A stretch of 57,619 nucleotides of DNA from Chloroflexi bacterium UBA5189. GTDB lineage: Bacteria; Chloroflexota; Limnocylindria; Limnocylindrales; CSP1-4. This document shows, piece after piece, positions 1-7,186 of this stretch. The notes beneath the pieces were generated by a model. That model was given only the letters and a program-made list of their open reading frames with translations. It did not search any database and was not told the origin of the DNA. Position numbers and translations under genes: made by a program. Each line of letters opens with the position of its first letter. Positions within the stretch are counted from its first letter, which is position 1. The stretch spans positions 32,441 to 90,059 of the forward strand of contig DHWF01000001.1 in assembly GCA_002413045.1 (NCBI GenBank), in the 5' to 3' direction.

Positions 1-194
1 TGTCTAGGCGGTTATCCACAATCACTGATGTCGGCGCGCTCGGTTAATGGCGGGAAGTCGCACTTCACTGCGGCTTGGGCGTCACGTCTGCCGTGCCACT
101 TGACGGCGCCGTCGACCGGCAGGCTCGCGCTTTGGCGTCCTACTCGGGAGCCCCCATTCGGCCCCGCACGACGGACGGGCTGCGCCACTTGGGG

Positions 195-1691
195 TTAATC
201 GTCAAACGTTGGGCGCCAGCCTTCGTGGACCAGCGGGAACGGAGGTCTCGATCCCCAAACGATCCCGTCCCCTCCAGGCGGTACGGCAGGCGGAGCTGGC
301 GGCCTCGCAGGCGGCATGACCGGTGGTGCAGCAGGCCGGATTGGGTCGATCGGCGGCAGCGTCGGAGGTCGGAACGGTGCCGAAGTTGGGCCAGGTCCCG
401 GCGGCAGGTGGGGACCCGAAGGCGCGACGGGTGGTGCCGTTGACGCGTGCGAGGAGGCCGGAAGGACAGTTATGGAGGAAACGAAAGGCACGAACGGGGC
501 CCGGACGGTGGTCGCGTTGGTGGGTGGCAGCGGGACCGGCGCTGGCGCGTAGTAGCGCCTCTGAGGTGCCCCGGAAATGGAGTCATCGACGGGCACGGGA
601 GGCCCGGGAAAGGTCCGACTCCGCTCCACCGGGCGGGTCGTTGAGAGCCGAGCGTCCCGGGGAGACGCGGCCGCGATGGATGAGACGTGCGACAGACGAA
701 CATCCGGCGGCACGAAACCCGGCTCGTTCGCGGGCCGCGATTCGATGTGCCGAGGGACCTCCTCAATGCCGCGCCTCGGGGCGACTGGAGCGGCTGTCGT
801 ATGCGTTGGCGCCGCGCTCGGGGCGGGCGTTGACGTCGGCCTATGGTCCGACTCACCAAACTCCGGGCCGGGCCCCGACCCGAGGCTCGAGAAGGCCCGA
901 CCGATCCAATCCAGGAATGTCCGTTCCAATGGATCCGCCCAGGGTGGAGGACCAAGCACGAGACGAGAGAACGGAGGGAGCCACGGCCGCTTGCGTCGCT
1001 CCTTCTCGTAAGCCTGCCGAGCTTGGTCGACAAGGATCCCGGCCAGGCCGCCCGACGCCATGACGCCGATCGCGTGCGCGGCCGCCGCGTAGGACGCAGC
1101 CGCAAGCTGAGCAGTCAGATTAGCCAGTCCCATCGCAGCGCCCAGCGATCCGACTGGCGGAACGCCCACCGGCGGGACCATCATCGCTGAGCTGGTGCCG
1201 CCCGCGGCCGGCGCAATCTCCGAGCCCGTTAGGCCCTCGGTCGCGAATGTCTCCTTGGACCAGCCGCTCACGCGCCGCGCGGTCTCGATCGTGCCAGGCG
1301 GAAGCCGACCTTCGTATTGCATGCTCGCGGCGGTTCGGAGCTCCACGGGCAGGCCGCCGATGTCGATCGCTGCATCAGGGAGCTCTGGGTACAGGACGTT
1401 CCTTCCATCGCCCGCCTTGTACCGATGGTTGCGGAACGCGTCCTCGAGCGCCATCCGACCACCGCCTTGCGCGGCGGGAATCCCAGTGTGCCCGGCCTGC
1501 ACCCCCCACTTGCCCGCGTCAGCGGGCTTGTACCAAGTCCGGGCTACCCAGTTGCCTTCGCTGTCCAAGAGAAAGTCCAGAGGATGCAGCGGTGAATTGA
1601 CGTCGGCCGCGTGCCGGTCCCGGAAAGTCTGAATCACTTGGCGCGCCTGGCGCATGAACTGGTCGCGTGCGGCCTTATCGTCGCGGGCCAT
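195..1691 (-). CDS. Toxin-like protein with proline-rich C-terminus
   Basis: This 498-residue protein has an N-terminal region (about 40-150) with the motifs GKWGVQAGHTG, then RMALEDAF and an Asn. That GH...LED...N order recalls polymorphic toxin type 5 domains, which is a resemblance by eye and not a search result. Residues about 190-220 are a hydrophobic Ala/Gly-rich stretch that may contact membrane. The last 250 residues are Pro/Ser/Thr-rich and probably disordered. The ATG start has AAGGA eight bases upstream. No signal peptide is evident. In polymorphic toxins the toxic domain is normally C-terminal, so an N-terminal placement would be unusual. The next gene upstream (127 aa, membrane-anchored) is 40 bp away on the same strand and could be a partner. 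Coding is well supported; the function is not. Confidence 0.6.
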   Translation of the reverse strand: MARDDKAARDQFMRQARQVIQTFRDRHAADVNSPLHPLDFLLDSEGNWVARTWYKPADAGKWGVQAGHTGIPAAQGGGRMALEDAFRNHRYKAGDGRNVLYPELPDAAIDIGGLPVELRTAASMQYEGRLPPGTIETARRVSGWSKETFATEGLTGSEIAPAAGGTSSAMMVPPVGVPPVGSLGAAMGLANLTAQLAAASYAAAAHAIGVMASGGLAGILVDQARQAYEKERRKRPWLPPFSRLVLGPPPWADPLERTFLDWIGRAFSSLGSGPGPEFGESDHRPTSTPAPSAAPTHTTAAPVAPRRGIEEVPRHIESRPANEPGFVPPDVRLSHVSSIAAASPRDARLSTTRPVERSRTFPGPPVPVDDSISGAPQRRYYAPAPVPLPPTNATTVRAPFVPFVSSITVLPASSHASTAPPVAPSGPHLPPGPGPTSAPFRPPTLPPIDPIRPAAPPVMPPARPPAPPAVPPGGDGIVWGSRPPFPLVHEGWRPTFDD

Positions 1692-1731
1692 GGGTCTGTC
1701 CTTCTGGCCTCCGTCGCCCTACTGCGTTCGC

Positions 1732-2115
1732 CTACTTCGAAAGGACCTGTAGGGCAGCAAAGATGATGATGCCCAACGCGACCAGCCCGAATACGAAGCG
1801 CAAGACACCGGCGAACCCAGACCCGGTGGCGCCTCTCGCTCGCACAATCGCGCCGGTCGTGAGGTTCGTAATCCTGGTGACCTTGAGCGTTTCTCCGTCG
1901 TGCCAAGCGCCGTGGGCTTCGGCGAAATCGCCCTCGGCGAGCGAGCCATCGAATGTCACGCCTCGCATCTCGATCGGAACTCTCGGGAGCGGCTCGCCCG
2001 CCTCAGTCTTCCGCTCCAGTCGAAAATCCCACACCAGGATCGATCGCTGGCCGGCCGATTCGAAGCGCTGCTGAAAGGCGCTGACCTGTCCCCTGACGAC
2101 CTTGAGGGATTCCAT
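1732..2115 (-). CDS. Small protein with C-terminal membrane anchor
   Basis: This 127-residue protein has a soluble beta-rich N-terminal part (about 1-90) and a single hydrophobic segment near the C-terminus (about 98-122, ending LQVLSK). The N-terminal part looks like a small beta-barrel with several VTRIT- and VRGQ-type strands. The ATG at 2115 was chosen over the upstream TTG because GAGG sits six bases before it. It is co-oriented with the toxin-like gene and probably cotranscribed. I do not recognise a named family; an immunity or modulator role for the neighbour is only a guess. Confidence 0.6.
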   Translation of the reverse strand: MESLKVVRGQVSAFQQRFESAGQRSILVWDFRLERKTEAGEPLPRVPIEMRGVTFDGSLAEGDFAEAHGAWHDGETLKVTRITNLTTGAIVRARGATGSGFAGVLRFVFGLVALGIIIFAALQVLSK

Positions 2116-2299
2116 CGACCGCCTCAATCACGAACTCACGGAGTCAAGTGGGTGATTGTTTGCCTCACCGACTAGGCGTGTCAATGGTTCGCTAACCCAC
2201 ACGCTGGCGCCGGACTCTCGATGCACCATCAGGAATCCAAGGTGGCTCCTCGGATCAGAAGTCCGTGATGACGCACGACTCGAGCGACCGTTGTGTGGC

Positions 2300-2890
2300 T
2301 TCACTCCATCGCTCCCCTACCCGTGGTCAGTTCCCCGCCGGTACCGCTCGAGCGACATCGCATCGCGGGCATGTCCTGATACCTGCCTTCCTCCGAGCTC
2401 GTCCTGGCTTTCGCCAAGATGGGCCCGATGAGGCCATGGCAGCGCCGAACTGACGCTTCGGTTGGCCGGACGCCCAAGTACGCGAACGCCATAAGGCTCC
2501 CGAGTCCGAACACATCATCGGTGGGACCGCCCGGTGTCCAGCAAGCTGCTGCGGCGACGCAAAGCCTCGAGTGCCGGCCCGTGGAGTGCCGAGATCACCT
2601 ATTGCGGTTGCGAATTCGAAGTCCACAAGGTGACACCTGAGGTCGCCATCAAACACCGATGTTCGATGGCTGCACGTCCCGATGGACGCAGCCAGCATTG
2701 TGGATCGCCCCCAGGAGTCGTCACGAATGCGGGAGGCTCGAGGGCCTGATCGACTGCATACGCCGCGAGGTTGCCGTTCGTACCGATGACGAGGAGGCCA
2801 GGTGGAACCGCCCGATTTCGAGCAGAGCGTTTAGCTCACGAATGCCTTGAAAGGGGCCATAGCGCCAGATGGGACTGTCCAACGAAACCC
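2300..2890 (-). pseudogene. Decayed Ser/Thr-type protein kinase remnant
   Basis: Kinase motifs are present but spread over different minus-strand frames. The catalytic loop reads VHRDVQPSN (about 2655-2685) and is followed directly by a stop. One frame away come LVDFEF, at the DFG position, and GFASPQQLAG, an activation-segment/APE-like motif. After a second frame change near 2510, DVFGLGSLMAFAYLG follows, the usual helix-F region. Upstream (about 2720-2880) frame-shifted pieces reading GIRELNALLEI and PPGLLVIGTNGNLAAYAVD recall SMI1/KNR4 proteins. No intact frame spans the region, so it is called a relic. Sequencing errors could also give frame breaks, but several are needed. Confidence 0.55.
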
Positions 2891-2967
2891 CTCGGCTCCG
2901 TCGTTGGTGCTCAGGAATGCACGCAACCCGTGTGGATGGCGTCCGAAGGTGTCATCCGTCGTTATCC

Positions 2968-2992
2968 GTCAGCGTCGGGGAATGTCATGTGG
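2968..2992 (-). repeat. Dispersed repeat A, copy 1
   Basis: On the plus strand this reads GTCAGCGTCGGGGAATGTCA followed by TGTGG. The same unit recurs at 4758, 5691, 5939 (partial), 6275 and 6496. It lies about 70 bp downstream of the stop of the minus-strand RibD-like gene. Flanking GTCGTT and AACGAC form a six-base inverted pair around this copy. Confidence 0.75.
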
Positions 2993-3060
2993 TCGGGAAC
3001 GACAGTGATCTTGCAGCGGGCACTCCGCGCACGGATCGCGATGGATGGCGCGCTGGACGA

Positions 3061-3624
3061 TCAGGGCACCCGGTAGGCCAGCAGCACGCTGCCGCTCTGC
3101 GTCGGCATGGCGCTCACAAGCTGGAGCCGGCGGATCTGGCGGACGTCGGCGAATAGCCGCCGTCCGGTGAAGCCAAACGCCGGGCCGACCACCAGCCGCA
3201 GCTCGTCGACAAGATCCGCCTCCAGGAGCGACTGCGCCAGTGTGATGCTGCCGTGAACGCCGATGTCGCCGCCGGGCCGAGCCCTGAGATCGCGCACCAC
3301 ATCCTCCAGCGGCCCGTGCACCGCCTCCGCGTTGCGCCATTCGGTGGAAAGCGGTGTGGACGTCATCACGTACTTCTTGACGCGGTTGATGAACTCGGCG
3401 AACGGATCGTCGGTGACGGTCGGCCAGTACCGCGACCACTCGTCGTACATGTGGCGTCCCAGCAGCACCGCGTCCTGTGTCCTGGTGACCTGCGCCTCGT
3501 TCTCGACCATCGCGCGGTCGAACGTCGGCGGTCGACCAGGCTCCGGACTCGAGCTGAAGTACCCGGCGGGGTCGTCGACGTCAGCCTCGAGGGACATCAG
3601 CGTGTAGAGCACGATCTTGCGCAC
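3061..3624 (-). CDS. Dihydrofolate reductase/RibD C-terminal family protein
   Basis: This 187-residue protein is typical in length for the stand-alone RibD_C/DHFR-like family. It starts MRKIVLYTLMSLEADVD, has LLGRHMYDEWSRYWP at about 55-68, and carries GDIGVHGSITLAQSLL followed by LVDELRLVV, the nucleotide-binding core of the fold. Such proteins usually bind NADPH, and most have no assigned substrate. The start is GTG. The gene is the leftmost of a set of small genes associated with repeat A. The family assignment is solid; the reaction is unknown. Confidence 0.85.
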   Translation of the reverse strand: MRKIVLYTLMSLEADVDDPAGYFSSSPEPGRPPTFDRAMVENEAQVTRTQDAVLLGRHMYDEWSRYWPTVTDDPFAEFINRVKKYVMTSTPLSTEWRNAEAVHGPLEDVVRDLRARPGGDIGVHGSITLAQSLLEADLVDELRLVVGPAFGFTGRRLFADVRQIRRLQLVSAMPTQSGSVLLAYRVP

Positions 3625-3757
3625 GGGAACCCCCTCAACCGTTGGCTTGAAGCTGGGTGCCTTGGACAGCCCGATCCGCCTTCCACAGCGACTCGGTTTC
3701 GCTCCGCATAGGATGAGCGCCCGACAGCGGTCGGTCAGCGGTCAGTGAGGTGCCGTC

Positions 3758-4141
3758 GTGGATTCGTGGGCCAAGGGGATCGATGCCGTGACCCTGTTCG
3801 CCGAAGACCTCGCCGCGGCGAAGGAGTTCTACCTCGAGGTCTTCGGCCTGCCGATCCACTACGAGGACGACAACTCCGCCGTGTTTAAGTTCGGGGACAC
3901 GCTCGTCAACCTGCTGAGTGCCAGCGAAGCGCCGGAGCTGATCGCGCCCGCGGCCGTCGCGTCGCCGGAGGCCGGTTCACGTATGCAGTTCACAGTCGCC
4001 GTCGCCGACGTGGACGCCATGTGCGCGGAGCTGTCGAAGCGGGGCGTGCGGCTGCTCAACGGCCCCATCGACCGGCCGTGGGGCATCCGGACCGCCAGTT
4101 TCCGCGACCCCGCCGGCCACATCTGGGAGATCGCGAAGTAG
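3758..4141 (+). CDS. VOC-family (glyoxalase/bleomycin-resistance fold) protein
   Basis: This 127-residue protein has the paired beta-alpha-beta-beta-beta layout of single-domain VOC proteins: AVTLFAEDLAAAKEFYLEV near the start, FKFGDTLVNLL in the middle, and ASFRDPAGHIWEIAK at the end. The C-terminal Glu of WEI is the usual metal-ligand position in metal-dependent members. The start is GTG with GAGG upstream. It lies opposite in strand to its neighbours. The substrate cannot be inferred. Confidence 0.85.
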   Translation: MDSWAKGIDAVTLFAEDLAAAKEFYLEVFGLPIHYEDDNSAVFKFGDTLVNLLSASEAPELIAPAAVASPEAGSRMQFTVAVADVDAMCAELSKRGVRLLNGPIDRPWGIRTASFRDPAGHIWEIAK

Positions 4142-4301
4142 GGTTTGGCTCCGCGCCGCCTCCGAGCGCCGGAGTCCGCCTGGCGTCGGTGGAATCAGCC
4201 CAGCAAAGAAGGCAGCCTGACCGTGTCCTACGGGAGTGGCGAAGGCTCCCCGGACGCCCGCTCGCGACCCATTCGAAGGCGACCTGTACGACCGGCCGTG
4301 T

Positions 4302-4658
4302 TCAGGCGGGTGCGGCGATCGGGCGGATCTCGACGCCACCGTGGGCTGCCGTCGCCTCCGGAATCAGCGAGGCGAGCCGGATTGCCTCGTCGAGGTCCGG
4401 GGCCTCGAGGAGGTAGTAGCCGCCGACGATCTCCGGGGTCTGGTGGAACGGCCCCTTCGTGACGACCGGCTTGCCCGCCGCATCGGCGCGCACGCTGACC
4501 GCCTGCGTCGTGGGCTCGAGCTCGTTGACGCCGACGATCGCGGACCCCGCTGACGCGATGAGCGCCTGGTGCCGGGCGGCGTTCGCTTCGTGCCACTCCG
4601 CGGACAGCTCGGCCCAGGTGTGCTCGTTTCCGTAGATCAAGACCAGGTACTTCCCCAT
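4302..4658 (-). CDS. YCII/DGPF-domain protein, paralog 1
   Basis: This 118-residue protein begins MGKYLVLIYGNEHTW and ends GGVEIRPIAAPA. It has the YCII-related fold features: KGPFHQTPEIVGGYYLLEA, the DGPF-type turn, and DEAIRLASLIPEA. In this family (dimeric alpha/beta barrel) small enzymes or PhnB/YciI-like proteins are typical and often sit next to ECF sigma factors; none is seen here. It is paralogous to the next minus-strand gene, with nearly the same length and ends. The ATG at 4658 was preferred over longer alternatives because both paralogs align from that point. Confidence 0.85.
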   Translation of the reverse strand: MGKYLVLIYGNEHTWAELSAEWHEANAARHQALIASAGSAIVGVNELEPTTQAVSVRADAAGKPVVTKGPFHQTPEIVGGYYLLEAPDLDEAIRLASLIPEATAAHGGVEIRPIAAPA

Positions 4659-4757
4659 GCCCTCACGCCTGCTTTGCCCGGGGGTATCAAGGTATGTGTT
4701 CAGCCTTGCCCCTGCAAGGAGGGTCAGCCGTCTGCCTGTGGTCCGCATCCGTGCTCG

Positions 4758-4780
4758 GTCAGCGTCGGGGAATGTCACGC
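4758..4780 (-). repeat. Dispersed repeat A, copy 2
   Basis: The plus strand reads GTCAGCGTCGGGGAATGTCA followed by CGC. It lies between the two YCII paralogs, about 80 bp beyond the stop of paralog 2. Confidence 0.75.
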
Positions 4781-4856
4781 ATCGTGGCGCCGAGCTCCGC
4801 GCGGGAGCGGATGCCAAGCTTCCATCGTCGACCTTTGCGTCAGGCCTCGACCACGT

Positions 4857-5213
4857 TCAGTCCGGAGCGGCGATCGGGCGGATCTCGACGCCACCGTGCG
4901 GTGCCGTCGCCTCCGGGATGCGCGATGCCAGCCTCGTCGCCTCGTCGATGTTCGCGGCATCCAGGATGTAGAACCCGCCGACCACCTCGGGCGTCTCGTG
5001 GAACAGACCTGCTGTGACCGATGGATTGCCCGACGCATCGGCGCGCACGCTGACGGCGTGGCTCGTCCGTTCGAGCTCGTTGACGCCGAGGATCGCCGCC
5101 CCGGCCGAGGCGATCAGCGCCTGGTGCCGGGCGGCGTTGGCCGCCTGCCACGCCGGCGTCGAATCAATCCACGTCTGCTCGTTGCCGTAGATCAGGACCA
5201 GGTACTTCGTCAT
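4857..5213 (-). CDS. YCII/DGPF-domain protein, paralog 2
   Basis: This is a 118-residue tandem paralog of the gene at 4302-4658. It starts MTKYLVLIYGNEQTW and ends GGVEIRPIAAPD. Conserved blocks are AARHQALIASAGAAILGVNELE and GLFHETPEVVGGFYILDA. The two copies differ at many positions, so the duplication is not recent. Repeat A copy 2 lies between them. No catalytic role is evident. Confidence 0.85.
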   Translation of the reverse strand: MTKYLVLIYGNEQTWIDSTPAWQAANAARHQALIASAGAAILGVNELERTSHAVSVRADASGNPSVTAGLFHETPEVVGGFYILDAANIDEATRLASRIPEATAPHGGVEIRPIAAPD

Positions 5214-5351
5214 TCTCGTCACGGGTTCGTTCGTGCCCACGGGGGAGGTCGCTTTCGGAACGAGCATAGGCCGACCGGTCGAACGTGCTCCGCCGGGCGT
5301 CCTGCCGGCGGCTCTCGGTGTGCGCGGACGGAATCGGGGTACGCTGCGGCG

Positions 5352-5570
5352 GTGCTCGAAGGCCCGTCCCCCGCGCATCTGGTCCTTATCCTGGTGATCG
5401 CGCTGGTCGTGCTCGGGCCTGGGAAGCTGCCGGAGGCGGGCGCCGCGCTGGGCAGGGCACTGCACGGCTTCCGAGACGCCATGGATGGCAAGGACGAGGC
5501 CGCTGCGGCGGACGGCGACCGTGCGTCGAGTGACGCACCGCGGACTGGGCCCGACGTTACGACCGCTTAG
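5352..5570 (+). CDS. tatA: TatA/E-like twin-arginine translocase subunit
   Basis: This 72-residue protein has a short N-terminus, a single membrane segment (LVLILVIALVVLGPGKLPE), the FGP-like hinge, an amphipathic helix (GAALGRALHGFRDAMDG) and an acidic tail. This is the standard TatA layout, in which oligomers form the translocation pore for folded proteins. The GTG at 5352 places the transmembrane helix right at the N-terminus. No tatB or tatC is adjacent, so it is an orphan copy lying among repeat-A-associated genes. Confidence 0.8.
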   Translation: MLEGPSPAHLVLILVIALVVLGPGKLPEAGAALGRALHGFRDAMDGKDEAAAADGDRASSDAPRTGPDVTTA

Positions 5571-5690
5571 CGCGTCGGCTCCCGGGCTTCCTACCTACGG
5601 CAATGGCGGCAGAGCCAGGGACGGATGATCTGGCCGACGCTCCGTCGCTGGACGCGGACCGTGATGTGGTCCGTCAGCCTGTGGACGGTC

Positions 5691-5718
5691 AGTCAGCGTT
5701 CGCGAATGTCATGTGAGC
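5691..5718 (-). repeat. Dispersed repeat A, copy 3
   Basis: The plus strand reads AGTCAGCGTTCGCGAATGTC then ATGTGAGC. The stop codon and last residues (SHDIRER) of the frameshifted gene on the minus strand are encoded within it. Confidence 0.75.
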
Positions 5719-5925
5719 GGCGGAGTTGGTCGTTGACCCACGTGGCCGCTTCCCAGCAGTCGAGCAAGAGGCGATCAGGCTCGGAGCCCTGGCGCGAGAC
5801 TTGCCTGCCGTTGCCATCAACGCCCCGACATTCCCAGCCGCCATTGCTGATTTCGACGACGTCGAAGGTCCAACCTGCGGGCGCGGAGAGGCCCGGGACA
5901 TTGGTCCAGTGTCGTCGTTGGTCAT
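5693..5925 (-). pseudogene. Small orphan gene with apparent frameshift near its start
   Basis: The minus-strand frame ending at 5693 reads like a real small protein (GWTFDVVEISNGGWECRGVD, then LLLDCWEAATWVNDQLRR) but has no ATG, GTG or TTG before its conserved-looking part. The only well-placed ATG (5925) is one frame away. A single-base indel shortly after that ATG would join them, so the gene is either frameshifted or read from an unusual start. Its last codons lie in repeat A copy 3. No family was recognised. Confidence 0.45.
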
Positions 5926-5938
5926 CGCTCGACCCTAA

Positions 5939-5954
5939 CGAATGTCACATGAGC
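5939..5954 (-). repeat. Dispersed repeat A, partial copy 4
   Basis: The plus strand reads CGAATGTCACATGAGC, matching only the inner half of the repeat. The TGA stop of the 105-aa gene on the minus strand lies in it. Confidence 0.55.
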
Positions 5955-6262
5955 TCCGGGCGATCTGCCCGAACCCAAGCCTCCACCTCATGCCTCGCGA
6001 GCGGTTGCAGGCGCTCTAGCCAAGACCGCACTGACAAACCGCGACGGATAGCGATTTCGGCAAGCGACTCACCGCACGTTCCCCCGAGTTCCTCGTCGTT
6101 CGCAGGGTCTGATGCAAAGGCCAGGAGGGCTTCCACAGCCCGGTTGTCGTCACTGGCATGGAGATCGATGGCGGCGTCGTCGCGCTCATCCCACCGCGCT
6201 GACGTGTCGAAGAGCAAGGCGATGAGCGGTTCGAGGCGGGACGCATCGAATGGTTCGGTCAT
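5945..6262 (-). CDS. Small helical protein, HEAT-repeat-like
   Basis: This 105-residue acidic protein is predominantly helical. It has WDERDDAAIDLHASDDNRAV and EALLAFASDPANDEELGGTC, which look like one to two HEAT-type repeats, then GESLAEIAIRRGLSV. Such small HEAT-like proteins occur as immunity proteins or orphan regulators. The ATG start has a plausible context and the stop codon falls in the partial repeat A copy. The function is unknown. Confidence 0.7.
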   Translation of the reverse strand: MTEPFDASRLEPLIALLFDTSARWDERDDAAIDLHASDDNRAVEALLAFASDPANDEELGGTCGESLAEIAIRRGLSVRSWLERLQPLARHEVEAWVRADRPELM

Positions 6263-6274
6263 CGTGTGAATGCT

Positions 6275-6296
6275 CAGTCAGCGTCGGCGAATGACA
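6275..6296 (-). repeat. Dispersed repeat A, copy 5
   Basis: The plus strand reads CAGTCAGCGTCGGCGAATGA then CA. It lies 16 bp beyond the stop of the 47-residue membrane protein gene. Confidence 0.7.
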
Positions 6297-6311
6297 CTCG
6301 TCGACAATCGG

Positions 6312-6455
6312 TCACCTGACCAGCTGGCTCACCAGCGCCAGGAACCACAGAGCAGATACCACGAGCACGATGAGGAGGAGATAAGCACCAAAGCCGCGCC
6401 GGATCGGGCGAACGAGGGCCCTGAGGCGACTCCAGCGGACCGAGTCATGAATCAT
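6312..6455 (-). CDS. 47-residue single-pass membrane protein
   Basis: This short gene begins with ATG preceded by a strong AAAGGAG site seven bases away. The product has a basic N-terminus (VRWSRLRALVRPIRR) and one long hydrophobic helix (GAYLLLIVLVVSALWFLALV), ending SQLVR. The positive-inside rule predicts a cytoplasmic N-terminus. Repeat A lies at its 3' end, as for its neighbours. No family was recognised; a small regulatory or toxin-like membrane peptide is possible. Confidence 0.6.
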   Translation of the reverse strand: MIHDSVRWSRLRALVRPIRRGFGAYLLLIVLVVSALWFLALVSQLVR

Positions 6456-6495
6456 CCCGTCTCCTTTGCTGTCGACGAGTGTGCGCCTCAACCTT

Positions 6496-6524
6496 CAGTC
6501 AGTGTCGGCGAATGTCATGTGAGC
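6496..6524 (-). repeat. Dispersed repeat A, copy 6
   Basis: The plus strand reads CAGTCAGTGTCGGCGAATGT then CATGTGAGC. It covers the TGA stop of the DUF4265-like gene on the minus strand. Confidence 0.75.
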
Positions 6525-6958
6525 GAATGCTCAACGTTGACCTCGTCGAAATGCCAGTTTCCTGCGGTCATCCCGCTTGAGATGACCTCGTAGGCCGCGT
6601 GGATGTCGACGCTCGGCGGAACGTCGACACCGATCATGCGCGGCGTGAAACGTTCGAGCCGGCAGCCGAGGTCCTTGAGCGCGCCCACGAGCTCCGGGAA
6701 GGTCGCGGGGTCCACGCCGTCCTGCAGGGCAAGTCGATAGGTCGAATGACCCGAGCGTTCGAGAACGCGTTCGAAGGTCGGAATGTCGTCCGCGACCGGC
6801 GCTGAGACCACATCGTTCAGGCTGAGATCGAACGCCAGGAATGGGATGTTGTCGAGTTGATAGCGGTCCCGACCCAGGACAAATGCCCAGAGGGTCTCGG
6901 CGTTTCCGTCGTGCATTACGACCCTGATCTTTGTGCGTCGAGTGCCGTTTCCAGCCAT
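6515..6958 (-). CDS. DUF4265-like protein
   Basis: This 147-residue protein has the DUF4265 signature: an early TLWAFVLGRDRYQLDNIPF block, DVVSAP, and SGHSTYRLAL. Its length matches the family. The function of the family is not known, and members are often found in toxin-immunity and accessory loci. The ATG start lies three bases after the stop of the upstream 74-aa gene, so they are probably cotranscribed. The stop lies in repeat A copy 6. Confidence 0.75.
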   Translation of the reverse strand: MAGNGTRRTKIRVVMHDGNAETLWAFVLGRDRYQLDNIPFLAFDLSLNDVVSAPVADDIPTFERVLERSGHSTYRLALQDGVDPATFPELVGALKDLGCRLERFTPRMIGVDVPPSVDIHAAYEVISSGMTAGNWHFDEVNVEHSLT

Positions 6959-6961
6959 CGC

Positions 6962-7186
6962 TCAGCGTGATGTCACTTGCTCGTCGTCTCGGCCATGCTC
7001 CTCTCGATTGTGCTCCTGCGTCGCGCGTCGCCGCGCCTCCTCCCGCGACAGGCGAAGGATGGCGGCGACACGCTCGATGATCCGCGGATCCGTGATCGTC
7101 GTCGGCAGGCCCTGTTCGGCGCGCGTTAGCTCCACCCACGCCCGGACCACGGCCTCATCGATCGGTTTCGGCGGCTTCGCTGGCAT
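6962..7186 (-). CDS. Small charged hypothetical protein
   Basis: This 74-residue helical protein is rich in Arg and Glu (LSREEARRRATQEHNREEH near the C-terminus). Its start lies 31 bases inside the 3' end of the GGDEF gene and its stop is directly before the DUF4265-like gene, so it may be translationally coupled. No family was recognised. Confidence 0.5.
   Translation of the reverse strand: MPAKPPKPIDEAVVRAWVELTRAEQGLPTTITDPRIIERVAAILRLSREEARRRATQEHNREEHGRDDEQVTSR

Noticed and set aside
2968..6524. Classical integron attC sites
   Set aside because: The RYYYAAC/GTTRRRY core pair is not consistently present around repeat A, so only a cassette-like layout is claimed.
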